Origin: Edaphobacter sp.
Lineage (GTDB): Bacteria; Acidobacteriota; Terriglobia; Terriglobales; Acidobacteriaceae
Reading direction: 5' to 3'
Length of the DNA: 64,000 bases
Assembly: GCA_025462645.1 (NCBI GenBank)
Contig: JAOAPB010000001.1
Coordinates: 124,001 to 188,000, forward strand
Every line of letters starts with the position of its first letter. Positions within the stretch are counted from its first letter, which is position 1. Below the pieces are notes generated by a model. The model saw nothing but the letters and a program-made list of their open reading frames with translations, was not told where the DNA came from and made no database searches. Shown piece after piece: positions 18,224 to 30,975 of the stretch. Position numbers and translations under genes: made by a program.

Positions 18224-21200
18224 TTAGAAGTTCAGCTTAAGTTGGAACTCCGTTGTCCGAGGGCCACCGATGTTCGACGTACCCGAACCACGCTGGACAC
18301 GATTCTGATTGTGGTCGACGAAGCTACTCGGACCATTCAGCAAGCCACTGATGTCGCCCTGTGCTGTAGTCGTGTTCGCCAGCGTACCGTTGTTGTAGTT
18401 GTTGAAGTTCGAGAAGTTCCCAACGTTATAAAACGCGATCGCCGGCACCAGCGTCATACCCTCCCGCAGACGAGAGAGACGGATTGGATACGCGATGCTC
18501 AAATCGATATTCCGATAGAAAGCATTCTCCGGACCCCGAGCCTCAGGAACCCGTGCGATGGGCTGCTGCGTGGCTTGAAGAGCCACTAGCTGCTGCTGAC
18601 TAAACAGCCCGGCGGCAACGAGAGCCTTGCCAGCCGGTGTCAATTGACCGGCCTGCGTCGCGTTGTACTGATCAATCAGCCTATTCAGGTTGGCCCCATT
18701 AAATTGATGCATGAAGTAACCGGGATTCGTTCCCGGAACCAGATCGCCGATCGTTCCGTCGCCGGTTACGTCGGACTGGAAGATACCTGCTACTGCGCTT
18801 CCAGCTGTTCCAGCGTTATCGAGGTTCAAATCCGTAGCAGCGGCTGTATAGAAATGGCCGATGATACCAATCTGCGGACCATACTTCAGGGTCGCCGATC
18901 CGCCGAACGAAATCTGATGCGTGTGGTCCAGCCCGTTCCGTCCCATGTACAGCGTGGGATTATCCCAGTCATATGAAGGCGAGGAGAAGAATTGGTCGCC
19001 TACGCCCGTATTGCCATTGTTGATAGCAGGGTTCGCCGTGCTGATGATGCGGGAGAACGAATACGAAACCTGCAGGTTGGAGCTCACAAGGCCAGGAGCC
19101 GGGTGTGCCGCCTGCTGACGGAAGACAACTTGCAAAGCATCGTAGCCGGACTTGCCGACCGGAAGCAGAAAAAGTCCCTGACCCAAGGCAGGATTTGCGC
19201 CCGGGAATGCCGCTCCGGTTGCAGGAGTTAAGCCGTTATAGGAGGCAGGATTGGTGTTGAGATAAGTTCTTCCCGAATCCAATCCGTTATTCGCAAAGTC
19301 GACGATGCTGCCGCCGCTATTGATAACGCAGCTGACCGCATTCGCCCCAGCTAGCCCCACGCAGTTCGGGAAGGCAGGAGTCGGGTTGGATGAGGAGACG
19401 GGTGAATTGGCGGTAGCGGCAATTGCATTGGCCGCCGCAGTTTTATTCAGCGTGCGTGCCGCACCCACGTGATTCACGTCGACCTGTTGAGCAATCTTCA
19501 AAGTCGTATTGTGTACATAGTCGACCGAGAGGACCCCTCCCTTGCGAATCTCATGCTGGATGCCTCCGTTCCACTGCTCCGAGTAAGGCGTCCGATAAGG
19601 CGCCGCATAGGCTCCGGTGATCGTCAACACGTTTCCGACATAGCTCGCGTTGCTGGCAGGACCGACAGCTGCCGTCGAAGCCTGATACCTGTTCTGGATG
19701 TTGATAAAGTGTTGACCTGCCTGGCTCAGCGGCTGCGTGCAGAGCGTAGCGATTGAAACTCCGCCGTCTTCCGTAATGATCGAACCATCCGGCAGGGTAA
19801 GTGAGTTCGTCCCGGCGCAGATGGTGTGGTTCGAGTCGTTGAACAGACCCCGCTTGATCAAGTTAGAACGAGCGTTCGTCGTGTTGTTGAAGACATCGCT
19901 CTCATAGAAGATACCGAAACCTGCGCGGATGACCATCTTATGATCCCCCGGACTGAAGGCAAAGCCTATCTGAGGACCGAAGTTCGCCCACGGCTGATGA
20001 ATCTTCTTTCCTAACCCTGGTGCAAACTGATCGAGAAGAGGTGCGCTGCCCGAGCAAGGAGCAGCCACAAGAGAGGTATCCACATCCGAGCAGAGCGGCG
20101 TCGGAAGATCTTGGTTAGCGCGATCCGTATCGACACTCCAACGGACGCCTGCTGTTACCGTTAAACTCGGGGTCACCTTCCAGTTGTCGGAGATGTAAGC
20201 GCCCTGGCGCCAATCCTCGGTTCCCCCACCCGGTAGGTTGAAGCCAGATTTCTCCGTGAAGAAGCCCTGTCCGTTGCCGAAACGCACGTTAGACGTAAAG
20301 TAGCCGTTCAGAGGATCAGTGGGGCAGGGTAACGCCCCCGGAACATTACCGCAACCAGGAGCATTTGGATTCAGCGCCGTAGGACCGGTATAGGCTGTGC
20401 TTGCGAGAAGGGTGGCTCGCGGAGCAAGACCGAAGAAGCTCGCAAAACCGCCGCCGAGAATACGATTGATGCTGTAGCCGTAGCGAATGTTGTGGCGGCT
20501 CTTCGTCCAGCTTCCGTCATAACGGAACTGCTTGTCGGACTGATAAGTATTTTGAGGAGAGTTGACGTTCGGGCCGGAGTATAGGCCCGCCGTCGCAAGG
20601 CGGAAGTTCAAACCCGGAATGGGATCGTAAACACTCGGGTTTCCTCCCGTTCCATCAACCAGCAGATTATGGAACTTCTCATAGCTGGCGCGGAAGGAGT
20701 GGGTAAAGTGCCCCCTGCTGAAGTCCGCGCCGCCGGCAAGGCCGGGTGTGTTGTCGCGGTTGTTGTAGATGGAATAGCCATTGCCGAAGTTTGAGCTTGA
20801 GCTGTTGACGTTATAGTTGCCGCGAACGAAGTAATGCCCGCCGAAAGGTCCGTTGTAGTCCAGGCGAATTGTCGAATAGGTCTCCCGATAAGGAGAGGGA
20901 ATGGAAGGGTGCGCTGCCTGAATTGCTCCGAAAGTCGGGGCCATCGTGATCGAAACTGGAGACTCCTGCTTGATACGCTCGACATTTCCGAAGAAGAATA
21001 GCTTGTCCCTGATGATCGGGCCGCCAACGCTTCCACCGAACTGGTTCCGCTGGAAGGGCGCATCGATACCGCCGGCAGTCCGGGCAAATAGAGCGTTGTG
21101 ATCCTGGAACTGGTAGAAAGCCTGACCATGGAACGCGTTTGTGCCGGAGTTCGTCGATACCAGCACCTGACCGGTCGACGTAACATCGCCCGAGACGTCC

Positions 21201-21877
21201 TGTGTCGAGCGATTGAGCTGGAAGTCGCCTATCGCTCCCTGAGAGACGTTGAAGATGGTCGTACCGACCGTCTCGTCCGTGATGTCCTGACCGTCGAGCA
21301 GAATACGAGTGGTGCGCCCCGAAACGCCACTGACCGAAATGGCAGAATAACCTGCCTTCGTGGGATCGAACGACTCGCCGCTCTGCAGGATGACGCCTGG
21401 CTCGATCTGCGCCAAATCGAGGAAGTTGCGCCCGTTCACCGGCAGGGAATCGATCTGGGCCTTCGTGATGACGTCGCTCACGCCAGCCTGCTCAGTATTT
21501 ACCTGCAGCGCTCCCGCATTGACTTCGACCGTCTCTGTCGACTGTCCCAATGTGAGTCTGAAATTACCACTCGTCGCCGTTCCGGTTCGCACCACGGTCT
21601 TTACTACCAGGGTCTGGAAACCCGGGGCAACGATATTTACCGAGTACTCGCCAGGGTTCAAAGGACCGACGCTATAGAATCCGGAGGAGTCCGCAGTCAC
21701 AATCTTCACAGTTCCGGTCTCCGTTCCCGTAATCGTGATCTTGGCACCAGGAACCACGGCGCCGGATGGATCGGTGATCGTCCCCTGAATGGACCCACCA
21801 TTTACGGAGATCGTCTGACCGCAACTCAAGGCCACGGCGGCAAACAATACCAGCGCCAATCCGAATATCTTTTTCAT
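18224..21877 (-). CDS. Oar-like TonB-dependent receptor, carboxypeptidase-regulatory-like domain
   Basis: The protein has 1217 aa. After the signal peptide (MKKIFGLALVLFAAVALSC), residues ~25-110 form a CarboxypepD_reg-like beta-sandwich (IQGTITDPSGAVVPGAKITITGTETG). A plug follows (DSLPVNGRNFLDLAQIEPGV, SVSGVSGRTTRILLDGQDIT), then a very large outer-membrane barrel ending in TTEFQLKLNF. This is the Oar/OmpA-related TonB receptor family that is expanded in Acidobacteriota; ligands are mostly unknown and thought to be large glycans or peptides. The start at 21877 is supported by GAGGAG upstream of ATGAAAAAG. A terminator follows directly. It is the third of three same-strand genes, 327 bp after the GWxTD gene, so it may have its own promoter. 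Confidence 0.9.
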   Translation of the reverse strand: MKKIFGLALVLFAAVALSCGQTISVNGGSIQGTITDPSGAVVPGAKITITGTETGTVKIVTADSSGFYSVGPLNPGEYSVNIVAPGFQTLVVKTVVRTGTATSGNFRLTLGQSTETVEVNAGALQVNTEQAGVSDVITKAQIDSLPVNGRNFLDLAQIEPGVILQSGESFDPTKAGYSAISVSGVSGRTTRILLDGQDITDETVGTTIFNVSQGAIGDFQLNRSTQDVSGDVTSTGQVLVSTNSGTNAFHGQAFYQFQDHNALFARTAGGIDAPFQRNQFGGSVGGPIIRDKLFFFGNVERIKQESPVSITMAPTFGAIQAAHPSIPSPYRETYSTIRLDYNGPFGGHYFVRGNYNVNSSSSNFGNGYSIYNNRDNTPGLAGGADFSRGHFTHSFRASYEKFHNLLVDGTGGNPSVYDPIPGLNFRLATAGLYSGPNVNSPQNTYQSDKQFRYDGSWTKSRHNIRYGYSINRILGGGFASFFGLAPRATLLASTAYTGPTALNPNAPGCGNVPGALPCPTDPLNGYFTSNVRFGNGQGFFTEKSGFNLPGGGTEDWRQGAYISDNWKVTPSLTVTAGVRWSVDTDRANQDLPTPLCSDVDTSLVAAPCSGSAPLLDQFAPGLGKKIHQPWANFGPQIGFAFSPGDHKMVIRAGFGIFYESDVFNNTTNARSNLIKRGLFNDSNHTICAGTNSLTLPDGSIITEDGGVSIATLCTQPLSQAGQHFINIQNRYQASTAAVGPASNASYVGNVLTITGAYAAPYRTPYSEQWNGGIQHEIRKGGVLSVDYVHNTTLKIAQQVDVNHVGAARTLNKTAAANAIAATANSPVSSSNPTPAFPNCVGLAGANAVSCVINSGGSIVDFANNGLDSGRTYLNTNPASYNGLTPATGAAFPGANPALGQGLFLLPVGKSGYDALQVVFRQQAAHPAPGLVSSNLQVSYSFSRIISTANPAINNGNTGVGDQFFSSPSYDWDNPTLYMGRNGLDHTHQISFGGSATLKYGPQIGIIGHFYTAAATDLNLDNAGTAGSAVAGIFQSDVTGDGTIGDLVPGTNPGYFMHQFNGANLNRLIDQYNATQAGQLTPAGKALVAAGLFSQQQLVALQATQQPIARVPEARGPENAFYRNIDLSIAYPIRLSRLREGMTLVPAIAFYNVGNFSNFNNYNNGTLANTTTAQGDISGLLNGPSSFVDHNQNRVQRGSGTSNIGGPRTTEFQLKLNF

Positions 21878-22204
21878 TAAATAGAACTCCTCACCTTCCG
21901 ACAAATCTTTAGAAAATCACCTTGTCACCCAGAAGCGACGACTTAACGTTAGGAGCGACAAATCGTCACCTTCCCGGGGTGACTAGGGCAATCAAATTGC
22001 CATTCATGAGAGAGACTTAATGGGTTCCTTACATGCCTAATTTCAAACACTTATCCGTAGGCAGGAAGGTGCGGTATTCGAACAAAAGAGGCCCCCGCCT
22101 ACTGTTTTGAATACGGTTCTCTAAAAAATAATATTCAACTTGGCCTTCAGCCCTAACTCCACCTCTGTCCGGCTTTACTCCTAATTTAATAATTGCAGAC
22201 TATG
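21878..22204. other. Intergenic region before the Oar-like receptor
   Basis: This 327-bp spacer is relatively AT-rich with no plausible gene. Apart from a weak 6-bp stem (GTCACC/GGTGAC) I see no structure. It probably holds the promoter of the gene starting at 21877. Confidence 0.5.
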
Positions 22205-24283
22205 TCAATTCGCGAACTTCGCAGCTTGACGTTTGTAGTCTTCTGCTTTAGATGAATTCCCTTGTCTCTCGTAGACATTTGCCAGCGCTAGATACAACTC
22301 CGCACTTGGCGGTTGAAACTGAAGCTCCTGCTCAAGGATACGAGTGGCGGTGTGAAAGTCTCCGACCTGGGCATTCGCCTGTGACATCAGGACTGCCGTC
22401 TGCTGGCTTATCTCATGGGTAACAGGATGCTTCGTAGAAAGCTCCGCCACTTTTTTGTACTGACTGTTTTGCGATAGCAAGTCCACCAGCTTGCTGAGCG
22501 CAGGTACGTAGGTTGGATCAGCGGCGAGCGAGCTCTGAAGCCATGAGATGGCATTGTCACTCTGCCCCTGCATGACAGCGCTCAGGCTGCGCTTGTAGTC
22601 GTCAACGGCCTTCCCACGCGGACTGTTCTCGTTCACATCGTAAGCGGTCCAGAGGTCGGTAACTTCGGCATCATTGGATACGTGGAAATTTAGCGACCCA
22701 TATGCCTTCTGCTGGGTGATCTCATCGGTAGCAGTAATCACCACCCGATAGTTCCCGATGGAAAGCCCCTCCGTAGAGAGCGTACGGCCCGTGAGCAGTG
22801 TGCCGGAAGCATCGAAGTTGGCGGCGTCGATCTCTTCGTCCTCCTGGTGAGTCTCCTGGCCTGCCTGCATGGTGCCGTACACGTAATGGACTTTAATCCT
22901 ATGCCCTTCGCGAGAGGCGGGGTCCATAGGTTTGCTCCAAAGCTGAAAGAGCAGGCGTACCGGCTCGCCCGGATGCAACGAGACCTGCTGAACCCCTTTG
23001 GGAACAAAGCGCAGCCCCGCGACGCTGAAAGGAAGGACTCCATTGGGATCGCGGGCCGGAGGCTGTGGCGAAAAGATCAGAATCCTGCTTACACTCCAAA
23101 CCGTCTGCGCAGGATCTGGAACTGTGATCTGGGCCTGCTGCCGTACTGCCAAATGGTTGAGGTCGTTAGTCAGTGTAGTCACGAGCCGATACTGGCCTGG
23201 AGCAAGCGGTACTCGGCTCTCCGCGCCAAATCGTTTGCTGCGCGCGGCCGTAGCCTGGCTATCGTTGACGACGCCACTTAGCTTCTCATTTTGCTCATAG
23301 ACCGATTTACCCTCGAGCGTGAGCACGGAGGTTTGCAGTGTCAGCGAGTAGCCAACACGCTTGTCTGGCAAAGGCCCAATCATCCCCTGCTCCGGACGGT
23401 CGTACGAAAGAAGATAGTGGACGGTCATGCGGCCAGTAGCATCCCGAAAGACGGCTGTCTGAAGAGCTGCGGTGTTCGCTCCCAAGAAGACGTTCGTCGT
23501 AACCCGCTCATTCATCCTGCGTTGATGGAGAAGCTCCTTATTCAGTGCATTATCGGCAAGGCCTTTGATCGTGCTCAACATCACATCGGACTGCATGCTG
23601 GGACTGTAGTCGTTGAGATCGACCGGCTCCGAAGGAATCAACGAGATCGTCGTTCGAGCGACCTCGTTACCTAGAGACCTTTTGATGATGTCGAGGTTGT
23701 TCTTCTGAACGTTCTTTCCTTCAAGCCCGGTGACCAGCCGCGACGGTCCATCCTGATAGGGCGAGTAGAGAGTGAAATCTTCCCCTATGCTCCGCTTATA
23801 GAAAACAATATAGAAGTGCGTTGGCAGTGCCGGAGTCTTGGACTGATAAAACCAGATCATCATTGGCCGAACGTTTCGCGCAGCAAGATAGCTGGCTCTT
23901 TGCTCCGGTGCGCCCAGAACAATATAGATATGGCCCTGATCCGTGCGCCAGCCATCCTGTGCTTTGATGTTTCCGAAGTACTGATTGGCGTAGGCGAGTC
24001 GGCGGTAGTGCTCTTCCCTGTACTCGTTTATGTCAGATCCTGGGCTGGGGTTTCGCGCATCCCAGAATGACTTGATGAAATTGTCTCGTTCGGCGTCGCT
24101 CCGTAAAGAAAGAAACTCCTTCCTCTCTTCAGTCTGGATGATGTAGGGCACCTCTTCGTTGATCCAATGCCGATATTGCGGAGACAGGTTTTTGGTCTGA
24201 TCCACCGCTCGAAGCATCGAGGATGCAAAGATTAGGAAGACGAAGAGGAGCAGCAGACAGATACGTGGACGACGCGAAGGCAA
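22205..24283 (-). CDS. GWxTD domain protein, secreted
   Basis: The protein has 692 aa. It starts with a signal peptide (ICLLLLFVFLIFASSMLRA). Residues ~30-140 form the GWxTD domain (WINEEVPYIIQTEERKEFL, SFWDARNPSPGSDINEYREEHYRRLAYAN, DGWRTDQGHIYIVLGAPEQ). This domain is frequent in Acidobacteriota and Bacteroidota and has no assigned biochemical role that I know of. A long middle region with beta-type repeats follows, then TPR-like helices (ISWLQSSLAADPTYVPALSKL, AELYLALANVYERQGNSSKAEDY) at the C-terminus. The start is a TTG with a perfect AGGAGGT six bases upstream; no ATG fits as well. It lies between two Oar-like receptors on the same strand, suggesting a shared envelope function. Confidence 0.88.
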   Translation of the reverse strand: MPSRRPRICLLLLFVFLIFASSMLRAVDQTKNLSPQYRHWINEEVPYIIQTEERKEFLSLRSDAERDNFIKSFWDARNPSPGSDINEYREEHYRRLAYANQYFGNIKAQDGWRTDQGHIYIVLGAPEQRASYLAARNVRPMMIWFYQSKTPALPTHFYIVFYKRSIGEDFTLYSPYQDGPSRLVTGLEGKNVQKNNLDIIKRSLGNEVARTTISLIPSEPVDLNDYSPSMQSDVMLSTIKGLADNALNKELLHQRRMNERVTTNVFLGANTAALQTAVFRDATGRMTVHYLLSYDRPEQGMIGPLPDKRVGYSLTLQTSVLTLEGKSVYEQNEKLSGVVNDSQATAARSKRFGAESRVPLAPGQYRLVTTLTNDLNHLAVRQQAQITVPDPAQTVWSVSRILIFSPQPPARDPNGVLPFSVAGLRFVPKGVQQVSLHPGEPVRLLFQLWSKPMDPASREGHRIKVHYVYGTMQAGQETHQEDEEIDAANFDASGTLLTGRTLSTEGLSIGNYRVVITATDEITQQKAYGSLNFHVSNDAEVTDLWTAYDVNENSPRGKAVDDYKRSLSAVMQGQSDNAISWLQSSLAADPTYVPALSKLVDLLSQNSQYKKVAELSTKHPVTHEISQQTAVLMSQANAQVGDFHTATRILEQELQFQPPSAELYLALANVYERQGNSSKAEDYKRQAAKFAN

Positions 24284-24308
24284 GGAAGGACCTCCTGAAA
24301 AAGAAAGC

Positions 24309-24334
24309 GGGAGAGAGCGGACACACTCTCTCCC
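24309..24334 (-). terminator. Intrinsic terminator between Oar-like receptor and GWxTD genes
   Basis: GGGAGAGAG and CTCTCTCCC form a 9-bp stem with an 8-nt loop. On the minus strand this is followed by GCTTTCTTTTT. It would stop or reduce read-through from the 24359-27715 gene into the GWxTD gene. Confidence 0.8.
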
Positions 24335-24358
24335 TGGTTACTTTAAGTCCGTCCGGAG

Positions 24359-27300
24359 TTAGAACTCAAACCGTACCGAGCCACGCGCATAGAACGGAGT
24401 CTGCCACGAGGTTGGCCGATTGTAGTCCAGGTTGAGAGGCGGCGGAATGCCAACCCCCGCAGCTGGGGTCTGCGTGTACTGAATCCGCCCGGTCTGGAAC
24501 TGGCTGTTGGTCACGTTGAACATGTCGGCCGCCAGCTTCAGCTTGTAGCGCTCAAACCGCGAGCCAAGGGGCACCGGATAGTCAGCGTGCAGATCGAGCT
24601 GCATCGCGGAGGGTGTGCGTCCGGCCGTTCCCCGTCCCCCAACGGGAATCTCGCCCTGATTGAGATAGATCGGGTGATCGCCCAACAAGCTCAGCGGAAC
24701 GCCCGACTGGCCACGCAGGCCGCTGCCGATGGTCAATCCCCTTGCCTTATGCAGGAACGGTGTATCCGAGCTGATGTTATAGCTCAGGAAGAGATTGCCC
24801 ACGGCCCGGCGATCGGTGCTGAGCATGCCATTGGCGAACTGATCGCCGAGCAGGCCCAGCTTGCCGGGTGTGAAGTCGAACAGCGAGCTGATCCCAGGAT
24901 CGGACTGCCCGTTATCGTTGCGGTACGCGCCCTCGTAGTTGCCATAGAGCGTGCCCCAGCGGAAGTTCACCACAGCCAGCCAGTGGTTGCTGAACCGCTT
25001 GTCCAGTTCGAACTCAACGGCCTGGTAGCGGCGAACCGGCTGCACAAAGCCATCAGGAATGCCATCGGGAGGACCGGCGTCCATCGTGTCCACATTAAGG
25101 AAACAGGCCCCGCCTACTGGCTGACTCTGACTGTTGATAAAAGGCCCGCCAGCGGCAAAGAAGGTATCGTTCGCTGCCGTGCAGCCCGGTACAGGCGGCT
25201 TATAGCCCCCCGTGCTGGGATTGCCGCTTGGGTTCGCAGCAAGGAACTGAGCCTGCGTATAGGCCAGCTCCTTCTCATTCACCGCAATGTCGGTCTTCGA
25301 CGTAGGATTGGAGATGCCGCCGGCGTTGTTCGGTGTGATCGTCGATCCTTCCGGCGAATAAGCGGTGATGTCCTCGATAATCCTTGGAAGACGGCGGTCG
25401 GTATAGCGCGCCTTGAAGACGATCGATGGGGTAAGCTCGCGCTCAACGCCGATCACGTACTCATCCTCATACTCTCCCTTGGTCCCGGGAATAATACCCT
25501 CGCCGGTCGAGGAGGAGAAGTTGGGACCGCCGAAGTTCGACACGACTCCGCTTGCGCTCGTCGATCGCGGCAGACCATTCAGGTTGTGCGCTGCGTCAGG
25601 GATGATCGTGTACGAGCCATCCGCGTTAATGACCGGCGCAAAGACATAGCTGGTATCGTCCTGTTCATTGCCAAGCTGACGGATCGCCGCATCCAGGGGC
25701 ATCGCCCAGTAGTTGCGGCCGAAGTTGAAGAACAGCTTGCTCTTGTGGTCGCCCAGCGGGTCGATATTGATTCCGATACGCGGAGACCAGCTGCCCGTGA
25801 ACGTGTACCTCAGCAGATCGCCCGCAACCTGCTCCTGCTCCCAGCGGACTCCTGCGTTGATGGTGATGAAACGATTCATCTGGTAGACGTCGTTTCCATA
25901 GGCCGTATGATAGCGGCCAGTCGCATTCACCCTCAGGCCCTGGTAGGTGCCCCGATTGCTCGAGGCATAAATCTTTTGACCGTACTTATTCCTCGGGCAC
26001 AGTGTGCAAGTCGCATCGCTTACGGTAAGGGCTGGACTGGGATTGGTTGCCGATATCCGGAACGTCGCGTTGGTGAGAGCACCGATCGCGCGGGCGGGGA
26101 TAGCGCTGAAGAGCGAAGACAACGTCTGCCCGGCAGCGTTCTGATTGGTAATCGGGAACAACGGCCCTGACCGCGAAGGCAGATCGAGGAAGTTCGTATG
26201 ATCGTACGCGTATCCTGCCGAAACGGTATGTTGACCGAAGAAACCGAACGTCTTCGATGTATTGGCCGCGACGCTGTACGTATGGTTCTTCGAGGGCTCG
26301 TAACCGCCAAGCCCGGAGGTAACGGCGGCTACGGGAGTTGGCAACGAATTGCCGCTCGCGTCGGTAATGCTGTAATCGGCCGTCGCGGGCTTCTCATCGA
26401 AGTGGTTGTAGTTATAGGCCCATGAGGCATCGGCCGACCAGGACGGCGTAATCGCCGTCGTTCCACGGACAATCGAGTTCCACGAGCCAAACTGCCACGA
26501 GCTGGCCGTCGTCCGCGGGAAGAACGAGGAGAGAGCGTTCGATGTCACTGCAAGCGGCTGTGCATTGTGCCTCGATGGATCGCCGAAGCTGGACGCCTCA
26601 AGGGTCGTCGCGGAGCGGAATTTATAGGTCAGCTTGCCCGCCCAGCTAAGCGTGGTGGTGCTGTACTGCAGGGCGCCAAGCGCGACACTTGGTGCAGGTG
26701 CATTCGGACTCGCCTGCAAAATGTCCTGTCTCAGCGCGGGATTGAACGCGCCGAAGAAGAACAGCTTGTCCCTCATGCCAGGAACATAGCCGCCCAGCTC
26801 CGCCACCGCGTCATACTGCGGGCTTGAGAGTGTCGAAGGCGGAGTCAGCTGCTTGTAGCCGAACTGGTAGTACTGATAGCGGCTCGCGTACCAGGCTCCC
26901 GGCCCGAAGTAGGCACCCACAGCCCCGTGATACTGGTTGCCGCCCGACTTGGTGACGATCTGGACGATGCCTCCGGTCGCCTTGCCGTACTGTGGCTCAA
27001 AGGCCGTCGTCTTGACGTCGACCTCCTTGATAAAGGCAAGGTTGATCCCTGTTCCAAGGGATCCGTGAAAACGGTTGTAAGTGCCGATGCTTCCGAACGC
27101 CTGGTCCGTAATCGTCACGCCATCCACAACATAGAGATTCTCAAGTCCTGAAGACCCGCCAATCGAAGGATTCGACGCACCCGGCCCGATCTGCATCGGT
27201 CCGCCGGCAACCTGACTCGCGGCAACGCCCGGAGCCGCATAGAAGATGGCCGACACATTTCTTGGCATAGGTACGCTGTTGTAGAACGTATCGGTAAGGT

Positions 27301-27715
27301 TCGATGTAATTGCAGTCGACTGAGTATCGATTCCCACGGCACTCGCACTCACCTCAATCGTCTGGCCCACACTGCCGACCTGCATCGACAAATTCAGACT
27401 GGAGGAAGAGTTGACGACAACTTCGTTATGCTTGGACAGGACTTTGCTGAAACCGGCTTTCTCAACAGAAACGTCATAAAAACCAGGTGTAAGACCGTTT
27501 ATGCTGTAACGTCCCGCAGAATCAGTCATCAGGACACGTGTTCCCTGAGGTCCAGATACGGTTACAGTCACGTCAGGCAACACAGCGCCGGTCGAATCGG
27601 TAATCGCTCCGCTGAGACCGCCGGTGACGCCCTGCTGCTGTGCGAAGGCAGACACTGCCACTACCACCAACAGTGCAAATAGATACGCTAGGCCCTTAGA
27701 AATAATGCGTTTCAT
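24359..27715 (-). CDS. Oar-like TonB-dependent receptor, second copy
   Basis: The protein has 1118 aa. It has a signal peptide (KGLAYLFALLVVVAVSAFAQQ), an N-terminal CarboxypepD_reg-like domain (GGLSGAITDSTGAVLPDVTVTV, INGLTPGFYDVSVEKAGF), a plug (MPRNVSAIFYAAPGV, GSSGLENLYVVDGVTITD) and a long barrel ending in ARGSVRFEF. A short cysteine-containing stretch (ATCTLCPRN) lies in a barrel loop. The role is outer-membrane uptake energised by TonB, ligand unknown. The start is supported by AGGAGGAAT before the ATG at 27715. Sequence similarity to the 18224-21877 receptor is limited to the family level, so this is not a recent duplication. Confidence 0.9.
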   Translation of the reverse strand: MKRIISKGLAYLFALLVVVAVSAFAQQQGVTGGLSGAITDSTGAVLPDVTVTVSGPQGTRVLMTDSAGRYSINGLTPGFYDVSVEKAGFSKVLSKHNEVVVNSSSSLNLSMQVGSVGQTIEVSASAVGIDTQSTAITSNLTDTFYNSVPMPRNVSAIFYAAPGVAASQVAGGPMQIGPGASNPSIGGSSGLENLYVVDGVTITDQAFGSIGTYNRFHGSLGTGINLAFIKEVDVKTTAFEPQYGKATGGIVQIVTKSGGNQYHGAVGAYFGPGAWYASRYQYYQFGYKQLTPPSTLSSPQYDAVAELGGYVPGMRDKLFFFGAFNPALRQDILQASPNAPAPSVALGALQYSTTTLSWAGKLTYKFRSATTLEASSFGDPSRHNAQPLAVTSNALSSFFPRTTASSWQFGSWNSIVRGTTAITPSWSADASWAYNYNHFDEKPATADYSITDASGNSLPTPVAAVTSGLGGYEPSKNHTYSVAANTSKTFGFFGQHTVSAGYAYDHTNFLDLPSRSGPLFPITNQNAAGQTLSSLFSAIPARAIGALTNATFRISATNPSPALTVSDATCTLCPRNKYGQKIYASSNRGTYQGLRVNATGRYHTAYGNDVYQMNRFITINAGVRWEQEQVAGDLLRYTFTGSWSPRIGINIDPLGDHKSKLFFNFGRNYWAMPLDAAIRQLGNEQDDTSYVFAPVINADGSYTIIPDAAHNLNGLPRSTSASGVVSNFGGPNFSSSTGEGIIPGTKGEYEDEYVIGVERELTPSIVFKARYTDRRLPRIIEDITAYSPEGSTITPNNAGGISNPTSKTDIAVNEKELAYTQAQFLAANPSGNPSTGGYKPPVPGCTAANDTFFAAGGPFINSQSQPVGGACFLNVDTMDAGPPDGIPDGFVQPVRRYQAVEFELDKRFSNHWLAVVNFRWGTLYGNYEGAYRNDNGQSDPGISSLFDFTPGKLGLLGDQFANGMLSTDRRAVGNLFLSYNISSDTPFLHKARGLTIGSGLRGQSGVPLSLLGDHPIYLNQGEIPVGGRGTAGRTPSAMQLDLHADYPVPLGSRFERYKLKLAADMFNVTNSQFQTGRIQYTQTPAAGVGIPPPLNLDYNRPTSWQTPFYARGSVRFEF

Positions 27716-27900
27716 TATTCCTCCTAAGGTGCTGCCGCGTTATCCCAGACCTGACTCTCCGAGGCAATAAGATTCGCTTGCTGCGGGACTCAGCCGGAAC
27801 ATTGCTCGAAGATGTCTAACGCAGTTTAGGGACCAAACTTATAAAAACTTACTACGCGCCTAACTGAAACATTAGAGAGTCTTTATAAACAAGCCAATAT

Positions 27901-27917
27901 TCCGTGAAATTCACGGA
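27901..27917. promoter_or_regulatory. 8-1-8 perfect palindrome, candidate operator
   Basis: TCCGTGAA-A-TTCACGGA is a perfect inverted repeat in the divergent spacer, 186 bp upstream of the Oar-like receptor start and about 140 bp upstream of the gyrA -10. No regulator gene is adjacent, so its partner is unknown. Confidence 0.5.
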
Positions 27918-28040
27918 GTGGCGTCCACGTATGAAATTTGGGATGAGGTCCCTTTTTTTCGGGATAATTTGCAGGAATTAGGGAGGAATATGGATGGATC
28001 CCTACCCTCCTCCACATCTCCGGCTTCTCCGCAGACCCTC

Positions 28041-28046
28041 TATAAT
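28041..28046 (+). promoter_or_regulatory. gyrA -10 box with very short leader
   Basis: TATAAT ends 13 bases before the gyrA ATG, giving a predicted leader of about 7 nt with no Shine-Dalgarno. No clear -35 is seen. Confidence 0.5.
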
Positions 28047-28059
28047 AGATACATAAACC

Positions 28060-30936
<2,877 letters not shown>

Positions 30937-30975
30937 GGATTATGGATTCACAACGAAATTGATTAAGAGTCGTGA

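Larger units (their letters stand above)
27716..28059. other. Divergent intergenic region upstream of gyrA
   Basis: This 344-bp divergent spacer holds a perfect palindrome at 27901-27917 and a TATAAT at 28041-28046 for gyrA. A short frame from the ATG at 27990 has a good GGGAGGAAT in front but overlaps gyrA out of frame, so I do not call it a gene. Confidence 0.6.
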
